DNA of 64,000 bases, from the NCBI GenBank assembly GCA_017430535.1, contig JAFRMR010000023.1, forward strand, positions 62,001-126,000, written 5' to 3'. Positions 18,576 to 27,274 of this stretch are shown piece by piece. Both the position numbers and the translations under genes were made by a program. Source of the DNA: Clostridia bacterium. GTDB lineage: Bacteria > Bacillota > Clostridia > Oscillospirales > Acutalibacteraceae. Every line of letters begins with the position of its first letter. Within the stretch, counting starts at the first letter, position 1. Under the pieces are notes generated by a model, which saw only the letters and a program-made list of their open reading frames with translations, made no database searches and was not told where the DNA came from.

Positions 18576-19937
18576 ATGAGCAGAGATGCAATTATAAGAA
18601 TAACTGCAAAACCCCGGGGATTCATACTTTCCCCCGGGTTCTCCGTGCTTATAATTCTGCTTTCCTCTTTCTTTTTGCTCAGCGGTTATGTGTTTGAGGG
18701 TGTGTGTGTGCTGGCCCTTATGGGCGGCGCCGTGCTTATGTTTACCGCAGATAATATTCCCTTTTTGCAGGTTCTGCTTGCGGCAAGCGCGCTGGTAATA
18801 AGGCTGAAGAATACTGCCACCGATTTTTTCAAGGTATGGCCCATTATATTTCCCCTTATTATCTTTCTTATAATCAGGCTGATTCTTTACCCGGTAAAGC
18901 TGAAAAAGACGGGTGTATTTTACGGCATGCTGGCTGTTTCTTTTGCGCTGATTGCCGGTGGCATAGGCTTCATAAGCCCGCAGGAATACTTTAAGCCGGA
19001 ATCAATATTTCATATTATTATGCTGGGCGCCGGTATGCTGCTGCTTACATCATACTTTGCCGGATCCCTCAATGAGGAAACAACAGAAAAATTTGATGAG
19101 CGGTTCAGCCGTATAATGATTTCGCTTATTGTTATTATATTTGTAAGCCTGCTGGCGGAATACATACCCAGGTTTGAGGAATTCAGGCGTGAAATGAGCG
19201 TAATACCATTCCAGTGGCGCAACAACGGCTCCACCCTGCTTATGCTGGCAATGCCCTTCCCCTTCTACATTGCTTCAAAGAGATTCGGATATTTCTTTTT
19301 CGGGCTGCTTTGCTATATTTCAATCCTTTTTACAGGCTCAAGGGGAGGACTGCTTTTCGGCACCCTTGAATTCGGAATCTGCATTGTTGCAATGCTGATT
19401 ATTGACAGACGCCATCGTAAGATTTACGGAATAATGGTCGGCATTTTTGCGGTGATTCTTGTGCTGATGAGCAAATATATGTATGAGCTTCTGAGCAACA
19501 CTATAGAAAGATTTATGGACCCCAGCGAAAACTCCATAAGACTGGGGTTGCTGCAGAGAGGGCTTTATGACTTTATAAAACACCCGGTATTCGGCACGGG
19601 CATAGGATATATGGGCAACAGGGATATTCACAGGAGCGCAAAGTACGCCCTGTGCTGGTACCATTGCTCCGTGGTGCAGGTGCCTGCCTCCATGGGCGTT
19701 GCGGGAATACTTGCCTACCTTTTCCTTAATATACAGAGAATAAAAGTATTTATAAAAAATATATCCTTATTCAATATAACTCTTTTCATCTCGTTTATAG
19801 GGCTTGAGATGATGTCACTGGTTAACCCCGGCCTGTTTGCGCCGGTGCCCTATCTGCTGATGATATCCCTTTATTTCCCGATTATGGAAAGCGTTAAACA
19901 GAACACCGTTTTACAAAACAAGGAAGAAACACAATGA
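18576..19937 (+). CDS. O-antigen ligase/polymerase-like membrane protein (Wzy_C family)
   Basis: 453 residues with 10 to 12 predicted spans. The family signature is in the C-terminal half: FTGSRGGLLFG, then the extracytoplasmic NSIRLGLLQRGLYDFIKHP and VFGTGIGY, as in O-antigen ligases and Wzy polymerases, which join polyprenyl-linked sugar chains at the outer face of the membrane. In a Gram-positive setting the product would be a capsule or wall glycopolymer. No glycosyltransferases or Wzx flippase are nearby, so it is an isolated member. Translationally coupled to the DUF4886 gene. Confidence 0.8.
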   Translation: MSRDAIIRITAKPRGFILSPGFSVLIILLSSFFLLSGYVFEGVCVLALMGGAVLMFTADNIPFLQVLLAASALVIRLKNTATDFFKVWPIIFPLIIFLIIRLILYPVKLKKTGVFYGMLAVSFALIAGGIGFISPQEYFKPESIFHIIMLGAGMLLLTSYFAGSLNEETTEKFDERFSRIMISLIVIIFVSLLAEYIPRFEEFRREMSVIPFQWRNNGSTLLMLAMPFPFYIASKRFGYFFFGLLCYISILFTGSRGGLLFGTLEFGICIVAMLIIDRRHRKIYGIMVGIFAVILVLMSKYMYELLSNTIERFMDPSENSIRLGLLQRGLYDFIKHPVFGTGIGYMGNRDIHRSAKYALCWYHCSVVQVPASMGVAGILAYLFLNIQRIKVFIKNISLFNITLFISFIGLEMMSLVNPGLFAPVPYLLMISLYFPIMESVKQNTVLQNKEETQ

Positions 19938-20680
19938 AATTATTATCAATAGGCAATGAGTTTTCACGGGAAGCGCATATGTACCTGCCCCACCTTGCCG
20001 CAGCAGGAGGCAAAGAACTGCTGCTTGGCAATCTGTTCCTGCCGGATGCTTCAGCCGAAGACCATTACAGAAACTTTATTGATGAAAACGAAGTATATAT
20101 TTACGAAACCTATCTGCCCGGCACGGCAGACTGCCTGAGGCCCGACGGTATAGCGCTGCACGAGGCGGTGGAGGATGATGACTGGGATATAATAACCATA
20201 CAGCAAAGCGCCGCCCTGAGCGGTATAAGCGAATCCTATTCACCATACACAGCTGAACTTGCGGAATACTGCAGGATGATGCACCCCGGGGCAAAGATAA
20301 TGCTGCACCAGACAAGGGCTTATGAAAGCGGCTGCACAAGGCCGGAATTCAAAAACGATTACGAAAGCAGCCCGGAGAGAATGTATGAAATGCTGACGGA
20401 ATGCTATATACACGCCTCCGCTGTTGCTCAGACAGACGGAATTATTCCCGTGGGAAAAGCGTGGAACTTTGCAAGGCAAACCAAGCTTAAAGATAAGCTT
20501 ACCATAGACGGATTTGCGGCAAATGAGGCGGGAGCCTTCCTGAGCGGATGCTGTTTTTATGAAGCTGTTTTCGATGAAGATGTAAGAAACAATTCTTTCT
20601 TTCTGCCGGACTATGATATAAATGTGAGTAACCTTATAAAAGTTTGCGCACATCTTGCCTGTGAAGAAGGGATTGAATAA
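19934..20680 (+). CDS. DUF4886 (SGNH-like) domain protein
   Basis: 248 residues, no signal peptide. It begins LLSIGNEFSREA, matching the GNSFS block I of DUF4886/SGNH hydrolase-like proteins, but the usual nucleophile serine position reads Glu-Phe-Ser; later IITIQQSAALSG and DGFAANEAGAFLSGCCFYEAVF (compare the DxxHxxxxG block V, here without the catalytic His-Asp spacing) complete the fold. Function in this family is unknown; many members sit near glycan genes. The ATG overlaps the previous stop by 4 bases. Confidence 0.75.
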   Translation: MKLLSIGNEFSREAHMYLPHLAAAGGKELLLGNLFLPDASAEDHYRNFIDENEVYIYETYLPGTADCLRPDGIALHEAVEDDDWDIITIQQSAALSGISESYSPYTAELAEYCRMMHPGAKIMLHQTRAYESGCTRPEFKNDYESSPERMYEMLTECYIHASAVAQTDGIIPVGKAWNFARQTKLKDKLTIDGFAANEAGAFLSGCCFYEAVFDEDVRNNSFFLPDYDINVSNLIKVCAHLACEEGIE

Positions 20681-20693
20681 TATTGGGTGTTAT

Positions 20694-20725
20694 TTAACCC
20701 CCGCAGTTTGTACTGCGGGGGTTAA
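20694..20725 (+). terminator. Terminator-like hairpin after DUF4886 gene
   Basis: Stem TTAACCCCCGCAG, 6-base loop, CTGCGGGGGTTAA: 13 paired bases, GC-rich. The following T-run is weak (TGGATTTTGG), so termination efficiency is uncertain. Confidence 0.65.
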
Positions 20726-20841
20726 TGGATTTTGGTTATTTGATGAAAATTCTGAGTAATTGTATCGCCCACACCCGTCTTGCCTTTGGCAATCCACCCT
20801 CTCCATTCGTGGAGAGGGCTAAAAAAGCACTATATTCAAGC
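20726..20841. other. Noncoding gap with a hairpin, possible intergenic repeat remnant
   Basis: No gene. Contains CCCTCTCC-ATTCGT-GGAGAGGG (20797-20818) and a preceding GC-rich stretch ending in CGCCCACACCCGTCTTGCC. The composition differs from the surrounding AT-rich spacers and resembles decayed intergenic palindromic repeats of Clostridia; family membership cannot be shown from this window. Confidence 0.4.
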
Positions 20842-20879
20842 AAAAAAAGAGCGGCCCGCTCACCGAGGTGAACGGGCCG
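20842..20879 (-). terminator. Terminator of the InlB-repeat protein gene
   Basis: On the minus strand CGGCCCGTTCACC pairs with GGTGAGCGGGCCG (20852-20879), followed by a T7 run (complement of 20842-20848). Confidence 0.85.
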
Positions 20880-20897
20880 TTTGTTTTGTTTAAGGGA

Positions 20898-23800
20898 TTA
20901 TGCGAAAGCAACTGTGAAGGTGTTGCCGCCGTCGGCATTCCATGCAGGACCTCTGCCCTGAACAGTATACTGAGTTGCATCTGTTGCAAACTTGTAGTTG
21001 ATTGTCCAGGTTCTCAGACCGGTCTGATCATCATCAGTATAGGAAACATTGCTCTTGGATGTGGTCTGATAGGTTGTGTACTTCATCTTACCTGCATTAT
21101 CATAACCGATACGAACCTTATCGCAGTCGGATGTGGTAACGATTGTTAATGTACCATACTGGCCGACAGTTGCGCTCTCGGGACCTGCTGCGCTTACTAC
21201 GGTGTAAGGCTCATAGTATACGGTGGTGTCGGGAACTGCAGCTGCTGTTGCATATACATTGATGGCGATGGGCTCATCGTTGTAAGCAATGTAAGCGGAT
21301 TCGCCGGCTACCTTGTAGTATACGGTGTAGTTCTGAAGAACGCTGTCAACCTCGCCGGTGTAGCTTGCCTTCTGGCTGATAGTCCAGGTTCTGGTGTTTT
21401 CATCCTCGGCAAACTTAACGTTGGCGCTGGTGGTGGTGTTCTTATACATAACTGTTACGGACTTGTTTGCGCCGTCAACTGTGTATCTGCCTGTAAGCTT
21501 GATATATTCAACATCTTTGGAGGTAACAACTGTCCAGGTGATGTACTCGCCCTTGATTACAGTATCCTTATCAGCCACTGCTGATTCAACATATACGGAC
21601 CTTCTGTAGTTTGCAGTTGCGAAGAGGTTGAAAGCAGGAATGGTTGAACCGGTGTAAGCAACGCCGTCTCCGTCAGCATAATTCCACTTATCGAAGTAGT
21701 ATCCTTCGGGAGCTTCGGGTCTTTCGGGATCAGTAATGGTATCGCCGTAAGATACGGTTACATCAAATGTTGCGCCGCCGTTGTTGGGATCGTAAGTGAT
21801 GGTGTACTCATTTACAGTCCAGGCTGCGGTAAGAATGATATCCTCTGCGGGCATGGTCTTGGGAACATCTTCATCCCAACCGGTGAAGGTGTGTCCTGTC
21901 CAGGAAGGATCTTCAATAGCGGTAACTGCTGCTTCATAAGCATAGGTTTCAACTATATTATCCTCACCATTGCCAAGTACCCAAGTGATGGTGTAGTTGT
22001 TAACATTCCACTGAGCGGTAAATTCAATGCTCTCTGCGGGCATTGTTGCGGGAACATTGCCCCAGCCTGCGAAGGTGTAACCGGTCTTTTCGGGATCTGC
22101 GGGAGCAACGATTGCTTGCTCATAGATGTAGTGCTGAACTATGGGATCGTCACCATTATCAAGATTCCAGGTTACGGTGTAATCAATGGCTTCATACTGA
22201 GCGGTGAATACAAGATCCTCAGTGCCCATTGCATCGGGAACTGCGGGATCCCAGCCGATGAAGTCATAGCCGGTTCTTTCGGGATCTGCGGGAACATCGA
22301 TAGCATCTTCATAATTATAAGTATCTACCTGATCTTCATCGCCATTACCGAATATCCAGGTTACGGTGTAATCAATAGCTTCCCACTGAGCAGCAAACTC
22401 AAGATTCTCTGCAGGCATTGCCTCAGGAATATCTGCGGGATCCCAGCCGGTGAAATTGTAGCCGGTCATTTCAGGATCTTCGGGAGCATTGATTGCATCA
22501 CCATAGTTGTAGGTATCAACAATATCATCCTCGCCGTTGTTGAGAATCCAGGTTACGGTGTAGTCAATAGCATTCCACTGAGCCTCGAAGACAAGATCTT
22601 CTGTGCCCATTACCTGGGGAATATCTGAGGGATCCCAGCCAGCGAAGGTATAGCCGGTCATTTCGGGATCCGCGGGAACATCGATCTCATCGCCGATGTT
22701 GCAGGTCTGAACTATATCATTCTCACCGTTATTGAGAACCCAGGTTACGGTGTAGTCAATAGCCTCCCACTGGCCATAGAATACCAGATCGCTTGCAGGC
22801 ATACCGTTTTCATATTCATCGGGAGCCTTGTTATCTGTAGACTCAAGCCAGCCTGCAAAGGTGTAGCCGTCTGTTTCGGGGTCATCGGGAACATCAATAT
22901 CCTCACCGAAGACAACATTGTACTCTTCATATACACCGGTGTCATCTGCATGTGCATAGTAAGCAACGGTGTACTCTTTTGCCTCAAACAGAGCGTTGAA
23001 CTCAAGGTTTTCGGCGGGCATCGTTGCGGGAAGATCATCATCCCAGCCGGTGAACTCATATCCCTCTTTTTCGGGGTTCTGAGGACCTGTTACCTCTGCG
23101 CCGAAAGCGTATGTCTGAGTATCATAAATTTCGCCGTCAACATAATAGGTTATGGTGTAGGATTCGGTATCCCACTGTGCGGTGAAGGTAAGGTCATTTG
23201 CGGGCATGGTGTAGGGAACATTGGCACCCCATCCGTTGAAATTGTGGCCTGCCCATTCGGGATCTGCGGGAGGAACAATGGTATCTTCATAATTGTAGGT
23301 ATCCACCTGATTTGCATCACCGTTGCCGAATACCCATGTTACTGTGTAATCAATAGCTTCCCACTGAGCCGTGAACACAAGATTCTGTGTGCCCATTGCA
23401 TCGGGGATAACTGCGGGATCCCAACCGGTGAAGTTGTAGCCGGTTCTTTCGGGATCTGCGGGAATATTGATTTCGTCTTCGTAATTGTAGGTATCTACCT
23501 GATTTTCATCGCCGTTACCGAACACCCATGTTACTGTGTAATCAATAGCTTCCCACTGAGCTGTGAACTCAAGGTTCTGTGTGCCCATTGCATCGGGGAT
23601 ATTTGCGGGATCCCAACCGGTGAAATTGTAGCCGGTCATTTCAGGATCTTCGGGAGCATTGATTGCATCACCATAGTTGTAGGTATCAACAATATCATCC
23701 TCGCCGTTGTTGAGAATCCAGGTTACGGTGTAGTCAATAGCTTCCCACTGAGCGGTGAACTCAAGATTCTCTGCGGGCATTGTTGCGGGAACATTGCCCC

Positions 23801-25652
23801 AGCCTGCGAAGGTGTAACCGGTCTTTACGGGATCTGCGGGAGCAGTGATTGCATCGCCGTAGTTATAGGTCTGAACAGTAGCTGCTTCGCCGTTATCAGG
23901 ATTGAATGTCACTGTATAATCATCAGCAGTCCACTGAGCGGTGAACTCAAGATTCTCTGCGGGCATTGTTGCGGGAACATTGCCCCAGCCTGCGAAGGTG
24001 TAGCCGGTCTTTACGGGAGCTGCGGGAGCAGTGATTGCATCGCCGTAGTTATAGGTCTGAACAGTAGCTGCTTCGCCGTTGTCAGGATTGAATGTTACCG
24101 TGTAATCAATAGCTTCCCACTGAGCGGTAATGGTTATATCCTGTGAGGGCATTGTGGCAGGAATATTATCCCAGCCGATGAACTCATAGCCGGTCTTTTC
24201 GGGAGCTGCGGGAGGTGTGATTGAAGAACCTACAGCAAGAGTTTCTGTAACAGGAGATGTGCCGTTATTAAACACCCAGGTTACGGTGTGAGTAACAGGA
24301 GCATTCTCCTGGAATACTGCGGTAAAGGAAAGGTTGGATGAACCCATTGTCATAGCGGAAACCTGAGCAGATGTATAGGTGTTGGTTCCGTCTGACCAGC
24401 CAACAAAGGTGTAACCTTCTTTGGTGGGCTCTGCGGGAGCGGTTATGGTGGCACCCTCTGCATAGGACTGAGTGGCATAGGTTTCGCCGTCAACTGTATA
24501 AGTTACAGTATGGGGAACAACTATGGGGCCTGAGGGAGCTTCGCCAAGCTTGAATACGTGGTCACAGCCTGTCATATCAACCACAACACCCAGGTTGTAG
24601 GAGTTGTCTTCATCAGCTGCATCTGTGTCTGCATCAAGAACGCAGTTGAATGCCTGTGCGCGCTGACCGTTTGTAACATTGGAACAGCTGTTTATATCAA
24701 TACCGAGGTCGCCGATGAGGTAATCATTAACTCCGTCACTGTCGGTATCAAAAGGATTTACCCTGCCATAACTGCTTGCACTTGCATTTGCTTTGGGTTT
24801 CTGGTAAGGCTCTGATTCTGTTCTTACAGTAATAATCCAGTCAAACAGCCATTCATCTGTCTGAGCATAAAGGCCTTCATAACGGCCGATATTGCCAATA
24901 CTTACCGTAGCAAGATAATAATCCAGCGAATTCAGAAGAGATGCATCAAGACCGGTCTTACCAACAGTCATACCTGAATGCTGTGAGATGGTCTTCGGGC
25001 TGATTTCAATCGTGGTCTCGGGATCATCGCCGCCGGTTACATCGTCGGTAATCATGGGGTTAAGATCATTTATTGCATCAGGAGCCTTCATAGCCATTGC
25101 GGTATAACCGGTGTTGTTAAGACCGTCGCCCTGCTTATCAAGGCTTGATGACCAAAAGCCCTTGGCTGTGTAGGTGGGGCCGTTAAAGTCAAAGAACCTT
25201 CTGGAGCCCATAATTACGGCGTTAAAGCCGGTAATATAAACATTGGACTTACAGTAAGCTCTGAGTGTAAGCTCATCACCGGGTTCTACATAGTGGTCGG
25301 TAAGCTCGCCATCGCTTTCAAGTACTTCAATACCGTAGTAAATGAAAGGATCATCGCCGTATTCGTCACAAAGGTCTTCATAAGACTTAATGCCAAAGCC
25401 GTCGTTGTAGTTCTGGTATGCTGCATTGTAAACATCGAAATTTGCAGCTGTTACAGCCTGCCAGTCATCACTACCGTTACGGTAACCTCTGTAAAAAACA
25501 TCGGTGACCTGGTTCTTGTTCTTGAACGAGTAATCTACAACAGTAGGCGGCGAAATAGCCGCGCTCGCTACAACAGAGCCAAGGCAGGTCAGCATTCCGA
25601 ATGCCATGACAAAAGCCATAACGGCGCTCAGAAAGCGTTTAAAATTTGACAT
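20898..25652 (-). CDS. Giant secreted protein with ~15 InlB-type (Flg_new) repeats
   Basis: 1584 residues. A signal peptide (about 1-31, ending SVVASAA) is followed by a ~360-residue N-terminal region of unknown fold containing a calcium-type loop DTDSDGVNDY near residue 300. From about 390 to 1345 I count 15 tandem modules of 62-73 residues, each YTVTW/F...NG...GYTFAGW...MPAENLEFTAQW, the Listeria-Bacteroides InlB B-repeat (beta-grasp). Two further beta-rich modules fill the C-terminus. No LPxTG motif, lipobox, C-terminal membrane helix or S-layer homology domain is visible, so surface attachment is unexplained; it may be released or bind the wall non-covalently. Own promoter, GGAGG site and terminator make it monocistronic. 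Likely an adhesin or stalk protein (inference). Confidence 0.88.
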   Translation of the reverse strand: MSNFKRFLSAVMAFVMAFGMLTCLGSVVASAAISPPTVVDYSFKNKNQVTDVFYRGYRNGSDDWQAVTAANFDVYNAAYQNYNDGFGIKSYEDLCDEYGDDPFIYYGIEVLESDGELTDHYVEPGDELTLRAYCKSNVYITGFNAVIMGSRRFFDFNGPTYTAKGFWSSSLDKQGDGLNNTGYTAMAMKAPDAINDLNPMITDDVTGGDDPETTIEISPKTISQHSGMTVGKTGLDASLLNSLDYYLATVSIGNIGRYEGLYAQTDEWLFDWIITVRTESEPYQKPKANASASSYGRVNPFDTDSDGVNDYLIGDLGIDINSCSNVTNGQRAQAFNCVLDADTDAADEDNSYNLGVVVDMTGCDHVFKLGEAPSGPIVVPHTVTYTVDGETYATQSYAEGATITAPAEPTKEGYTFVGWSDGTNTYTSAQVSAMTMGSSNLSFTAVFQENAPVTHTVTWVFNNGTSPVTETLAVGSSITPPAAPEKTGYEFIGWDNIPATMPSQDITITAQWEAIDYTVTFNPDNGEAATVQTYNYGDAITAPAAPVKTGYTFAGWGNVPATMPAENLEFTAQWTADDYTVTFNPDNGEAATVQTYNYGDAITAPADPVKTGYTFAGWGNVPATMPAENLEFTAQWEAIDYTVTWILNNGEDDIVDTYNYGDAINAPEDPEMTGYNFTGWDPANIPDAMGTQNLEFTAQWEAIDYTVTWVFGNGDENQVDTYNYEDEINIPADPERTGYNFTGWDPAVIPDAMGTQNLVFTAQWEAIDYTVTWVFGNGDANQVDTYNYEDTIVPPADPEWAGHNFNGWGANVPYTMPANDLTFTAQWDTESYTITYYVDGEIYDTQTYAFGAEVTGPQNPEKEGYEFTGWDDDLPATMPAENLEFNALFEAKEYTVAYYAHADDTGVYEEYNVVFGEDIDVPDDPETDGYTFAGWLESTDNKAPDEYENGMPASDLVFYGQWEAIDYTVTWVLNNGENDIVQTCNIGDEIDVPADPEMTGYTFAGWDPSDIPQVMGTEDLVFEAQWNAIDYTVTWILNNGEDDIVDTYNYGDAINAPEDPEMTGYNFTGWDPADIPEAMPAENLEFAAQWEAIDYTVTWIFGNGDEDQVDTYNYEDAIDVPADPERTGYDFIGWDPAVPDAMGTEDLVFTAQYEAIDYTVTWNLDNGDDPIVQHYIYEQAIVAPADPEKTGYTFAGWGNVPATMPAESIEFTAQWNVNNYTITWVLGNGEDNIVETYAYEAAVTAIEDPSWTGHTFTGWDEDVPKTMPAEDIILTAAWTVNEYTITYDPNNGGATFDVTVSYGDTITDPERPEAPEGYYFDKWNYADGDGVAYTGSTIPAFNLFATANYRRSVYVESAVADKDTVIKGEYITWTVVTSKDVEYIKLTGRYTVDGANKSVTVMYKNTTTSANVKFAEDENTRTWTISQKASYTGEVDSVLQNYTVYYKVAGESAYIAYNDEPIAINVYATAAAVPDTTVYYEPYTVVSAAGPESATVGQYGTLTIVTTSDCDKVRIGYDNAGKMKYTTYQTTSKSNVSYTDDDQTGLRTWTINYKFATDATQYTVQGRGPAWNADGGNTFTVAFA
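21617..24482 (-). repeat. Array of ~15 InlB-type modules (about 186-219 bp each)
   Basis: Period about 186-192 bp. Some copies are recent: 22447-22571 is identical over 125 bp to 23617-23741 (offset 1170 bp), and 23761 onwards is nearly identical to 23947 onwards (offset 186 bp, one module). This shows ongoing unequal exchange or gene conversion inside the gene. Confidence 0.9.
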
Positions 25653-25701
25653 AGTTGTACCTCCAAAGAAATAAAAATTTGAAGCATTTGCTTTCTGTTA
25701 T

Positions 25702-25730
25702 ATTTTACACTAATAATAATAGATTGTAAA
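25702..25730 (-). promoter_or_regulatory. Promoter of the InlB-repeat protein gene
   Basis: Minus strand: TTTACA (25725-25730), 17-base spacer, TAAAAT (25702-25707). The leader is about 45 bases and includes AAGCAnnnTGCTT. Confidence 0.7.
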
Positions 25731-25837
25731 TAGTTTTAAGATTGCGTGAAATATAGAAAAATCGGTTTTCAATTTGGTGAATATTACTATATGTTTTATT
25801 ATAGAGAGACTGGCAAAGTTTATAAATTTTGACTCAA

Positions 25838-27271
25838 TCACGGAACAAGCAACTTTGCCGCTGGGTATAAAAGCAGATATTTATTGTATTTTTCCTTATA
25901 CTTTACGGCGAGAGCAGCATCCGGCAGGATGGTTTCCTTAACACCGTAAAAAGCGGTGATATCTTTGCCGTCGCCCTTTGCGGCAAGCAGACAGGCACCG
26001 AGAACTCCTCCGTGCTCGTGCAAGGGAACTCTTATCTCCATATCAAGAATACAGGCAAGCATCTCAAGCCATCCCCTGCTTCTGGCTCCGCCTCCGCAGA
26101 CACCGGCGCAGGTGATATTATTGCCCAGGGACTTTATAAGCTCCACATTCTGTTTGAGAGAAAAAGCAACACCCTCCATAACCGCATACTCCATTTCCTC
26201 CGGGGTTGTTTCGGCGGAAAGGTTGGCAAACATTCCCCTCACGGCGGTATCGTTTACCGGAGAGCGCTCACCCATAAGATAGGGCAGGAAAATAACATTG
26301 CTTTTGCCTGCGTAGGCTTCAAAGCTTTCGGAATAACCGGTGTGAAGAATATCCTCGTTCCACCATTTCCGGGCGCTTGCGGCGGAAAGAGTGCAGGCAA
26401 GGTAATGGTATTTGCCGTTGGCAGAGCAGAAGGTGTGAATGGCGTTATTACGGTCGCAGGCATATTTATCAGCGCAGACAAATACTGTGCCCGAGGTGCC
26501 GAGAGAAATATTGCAAGCCCCGTTTTCAAGGGTGCCGGTGCCTATGGCGGAGGCTGCGTTATCCCCTGCCCCTATAACGATTTTAACATCTTCCGGCAGT
26601 TCCAGCTCCCTTGCAAGGCCGGGTAAAATGCTGCCGATAACTTTACTGCTTTCAAATACTCTCGGCAGTTTTTCTTCGCTTATTCCAATCAAATCCAGCA
26701 TTGGTTCGGACCAGGCTCTTTTTTCCGTATTGAAATAAAGAGTGCCTGCGGCATCGGAAGTATCCGTTGCAAAACAGCCGGAAAATCTGTAAGCAATATA
26801 GTCTTTGGGCAGGCAGATTTTTGCCGCTCTGTCAAAATTTGCTCTCTCGTTATTCCTGACCCATAGAAGCTTCGGGGCAGTGAACCCGGCAAAAGCGATA
26901 TTGCCCGTATTATCAAGCAAAAAATCCCTGCCGATTTCATTATTGAGGAATTCAACCTCACGGGCGCTTCTGCCGTCATTCCAGAGAATTGCAGGGCGGA
27001 TAACAGCATCACTGCCGTCAAGCATAACAAGGCCGTGCATCTGGCCGGAGAAGGATATGGCTCTGACAGAGCTTTTATCAAAACCTGCTGTCAGTTTTTT
27101 AAGGACATCAATACAGCCGGCGTACCAGTCCTCAGGATTCTGCTCGGACCAGCCGGGCTGAGGATAATAAACCGGATAATCCCTGGACTCAAGCCGCAGA
27201 ATTTCAGTTTCACTTATAAGCATCCCCTTGACCGAGGAGGTGCCTATATCAAGGCCGATATAACAATTCAT
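25838..27271 (-). CDS. xylB: Xylulokinase (FGGY family)
   Basis: 477-residue carbohydrate kinase. N-terminal ATP site IGLDIGTSSVKG, the substrate-side QMHGLV and ILWNDGR, and the C-terminal GGGARSRGWLEMLA are FGGY landmarks; MHGLV and the overall sequence point to xylulokinase, which phosphorylates D-xylulose to feed the pentose phosphate pathway. It follows the isomerase gene by 3 bases, so the pair would isomerise and phosphorylate a pentose. Last gene of a 12.7-kb operon. An inverted repeat GGCAAAGTT/AACTTTGCC (25812-25859) spans its stop codon but lacks a clear T-run. Confidence 0.88.
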   Translation of the reverse strand: MNCYIGLDIGTSSVKGMLISETEILRLESRDYPVYYPQPGWSEQNPEDWYAGCIDVLKKLTAGFDKSSVRAISFSGQMHGLVMLDGSDAVIRPAILWNDGRSAREVEFLNNEIGRDFLLDNTGNIAFAGFTAPKLLWVRNNERANFDRAAKICLPKDYIAYRFSGCFATDTSDAAGTLYFNTEKRAWSEPMLDLIGISEEKLPRVFESSKVIGSILPGLARELELPEDVKIVIGAGDNAASAIGTGTLENGACNISLGTSGTVFVCADKYACDRNNAIHTFCSANGKYHYLACTLSAASARKWWNEDILHTGYSESFEAYAGKSNVIFLPYLMGERSPVNDTAVRGMFANLSAETTPEEMEYAVMEGVAFSLKQNVELIKSLGNNITCAGVCGGGARSRGWLEMLACILDMEIRVPLHEHGGVLGACLLAAKGDGKDITAFYGVKETILPDAALAVKYKEKYNKYLLLYPAAKLLVP

Positions 27272-27274
27272 CTT

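Noticed and set aside
22950-24146. A 398-residue plus-strand open frame
   Set aside because: It is antisense to the InlB repeat array and owes its length to the repeat's base periodicity; it has no ribosome binding site and no family resemblance.
25812-25859. Inverted repeat at the xylB end as terminator
   Set aside because: Nine-base arms with a 30-base loop spanning the stop codon and no T-run; not convincing as a terminator.
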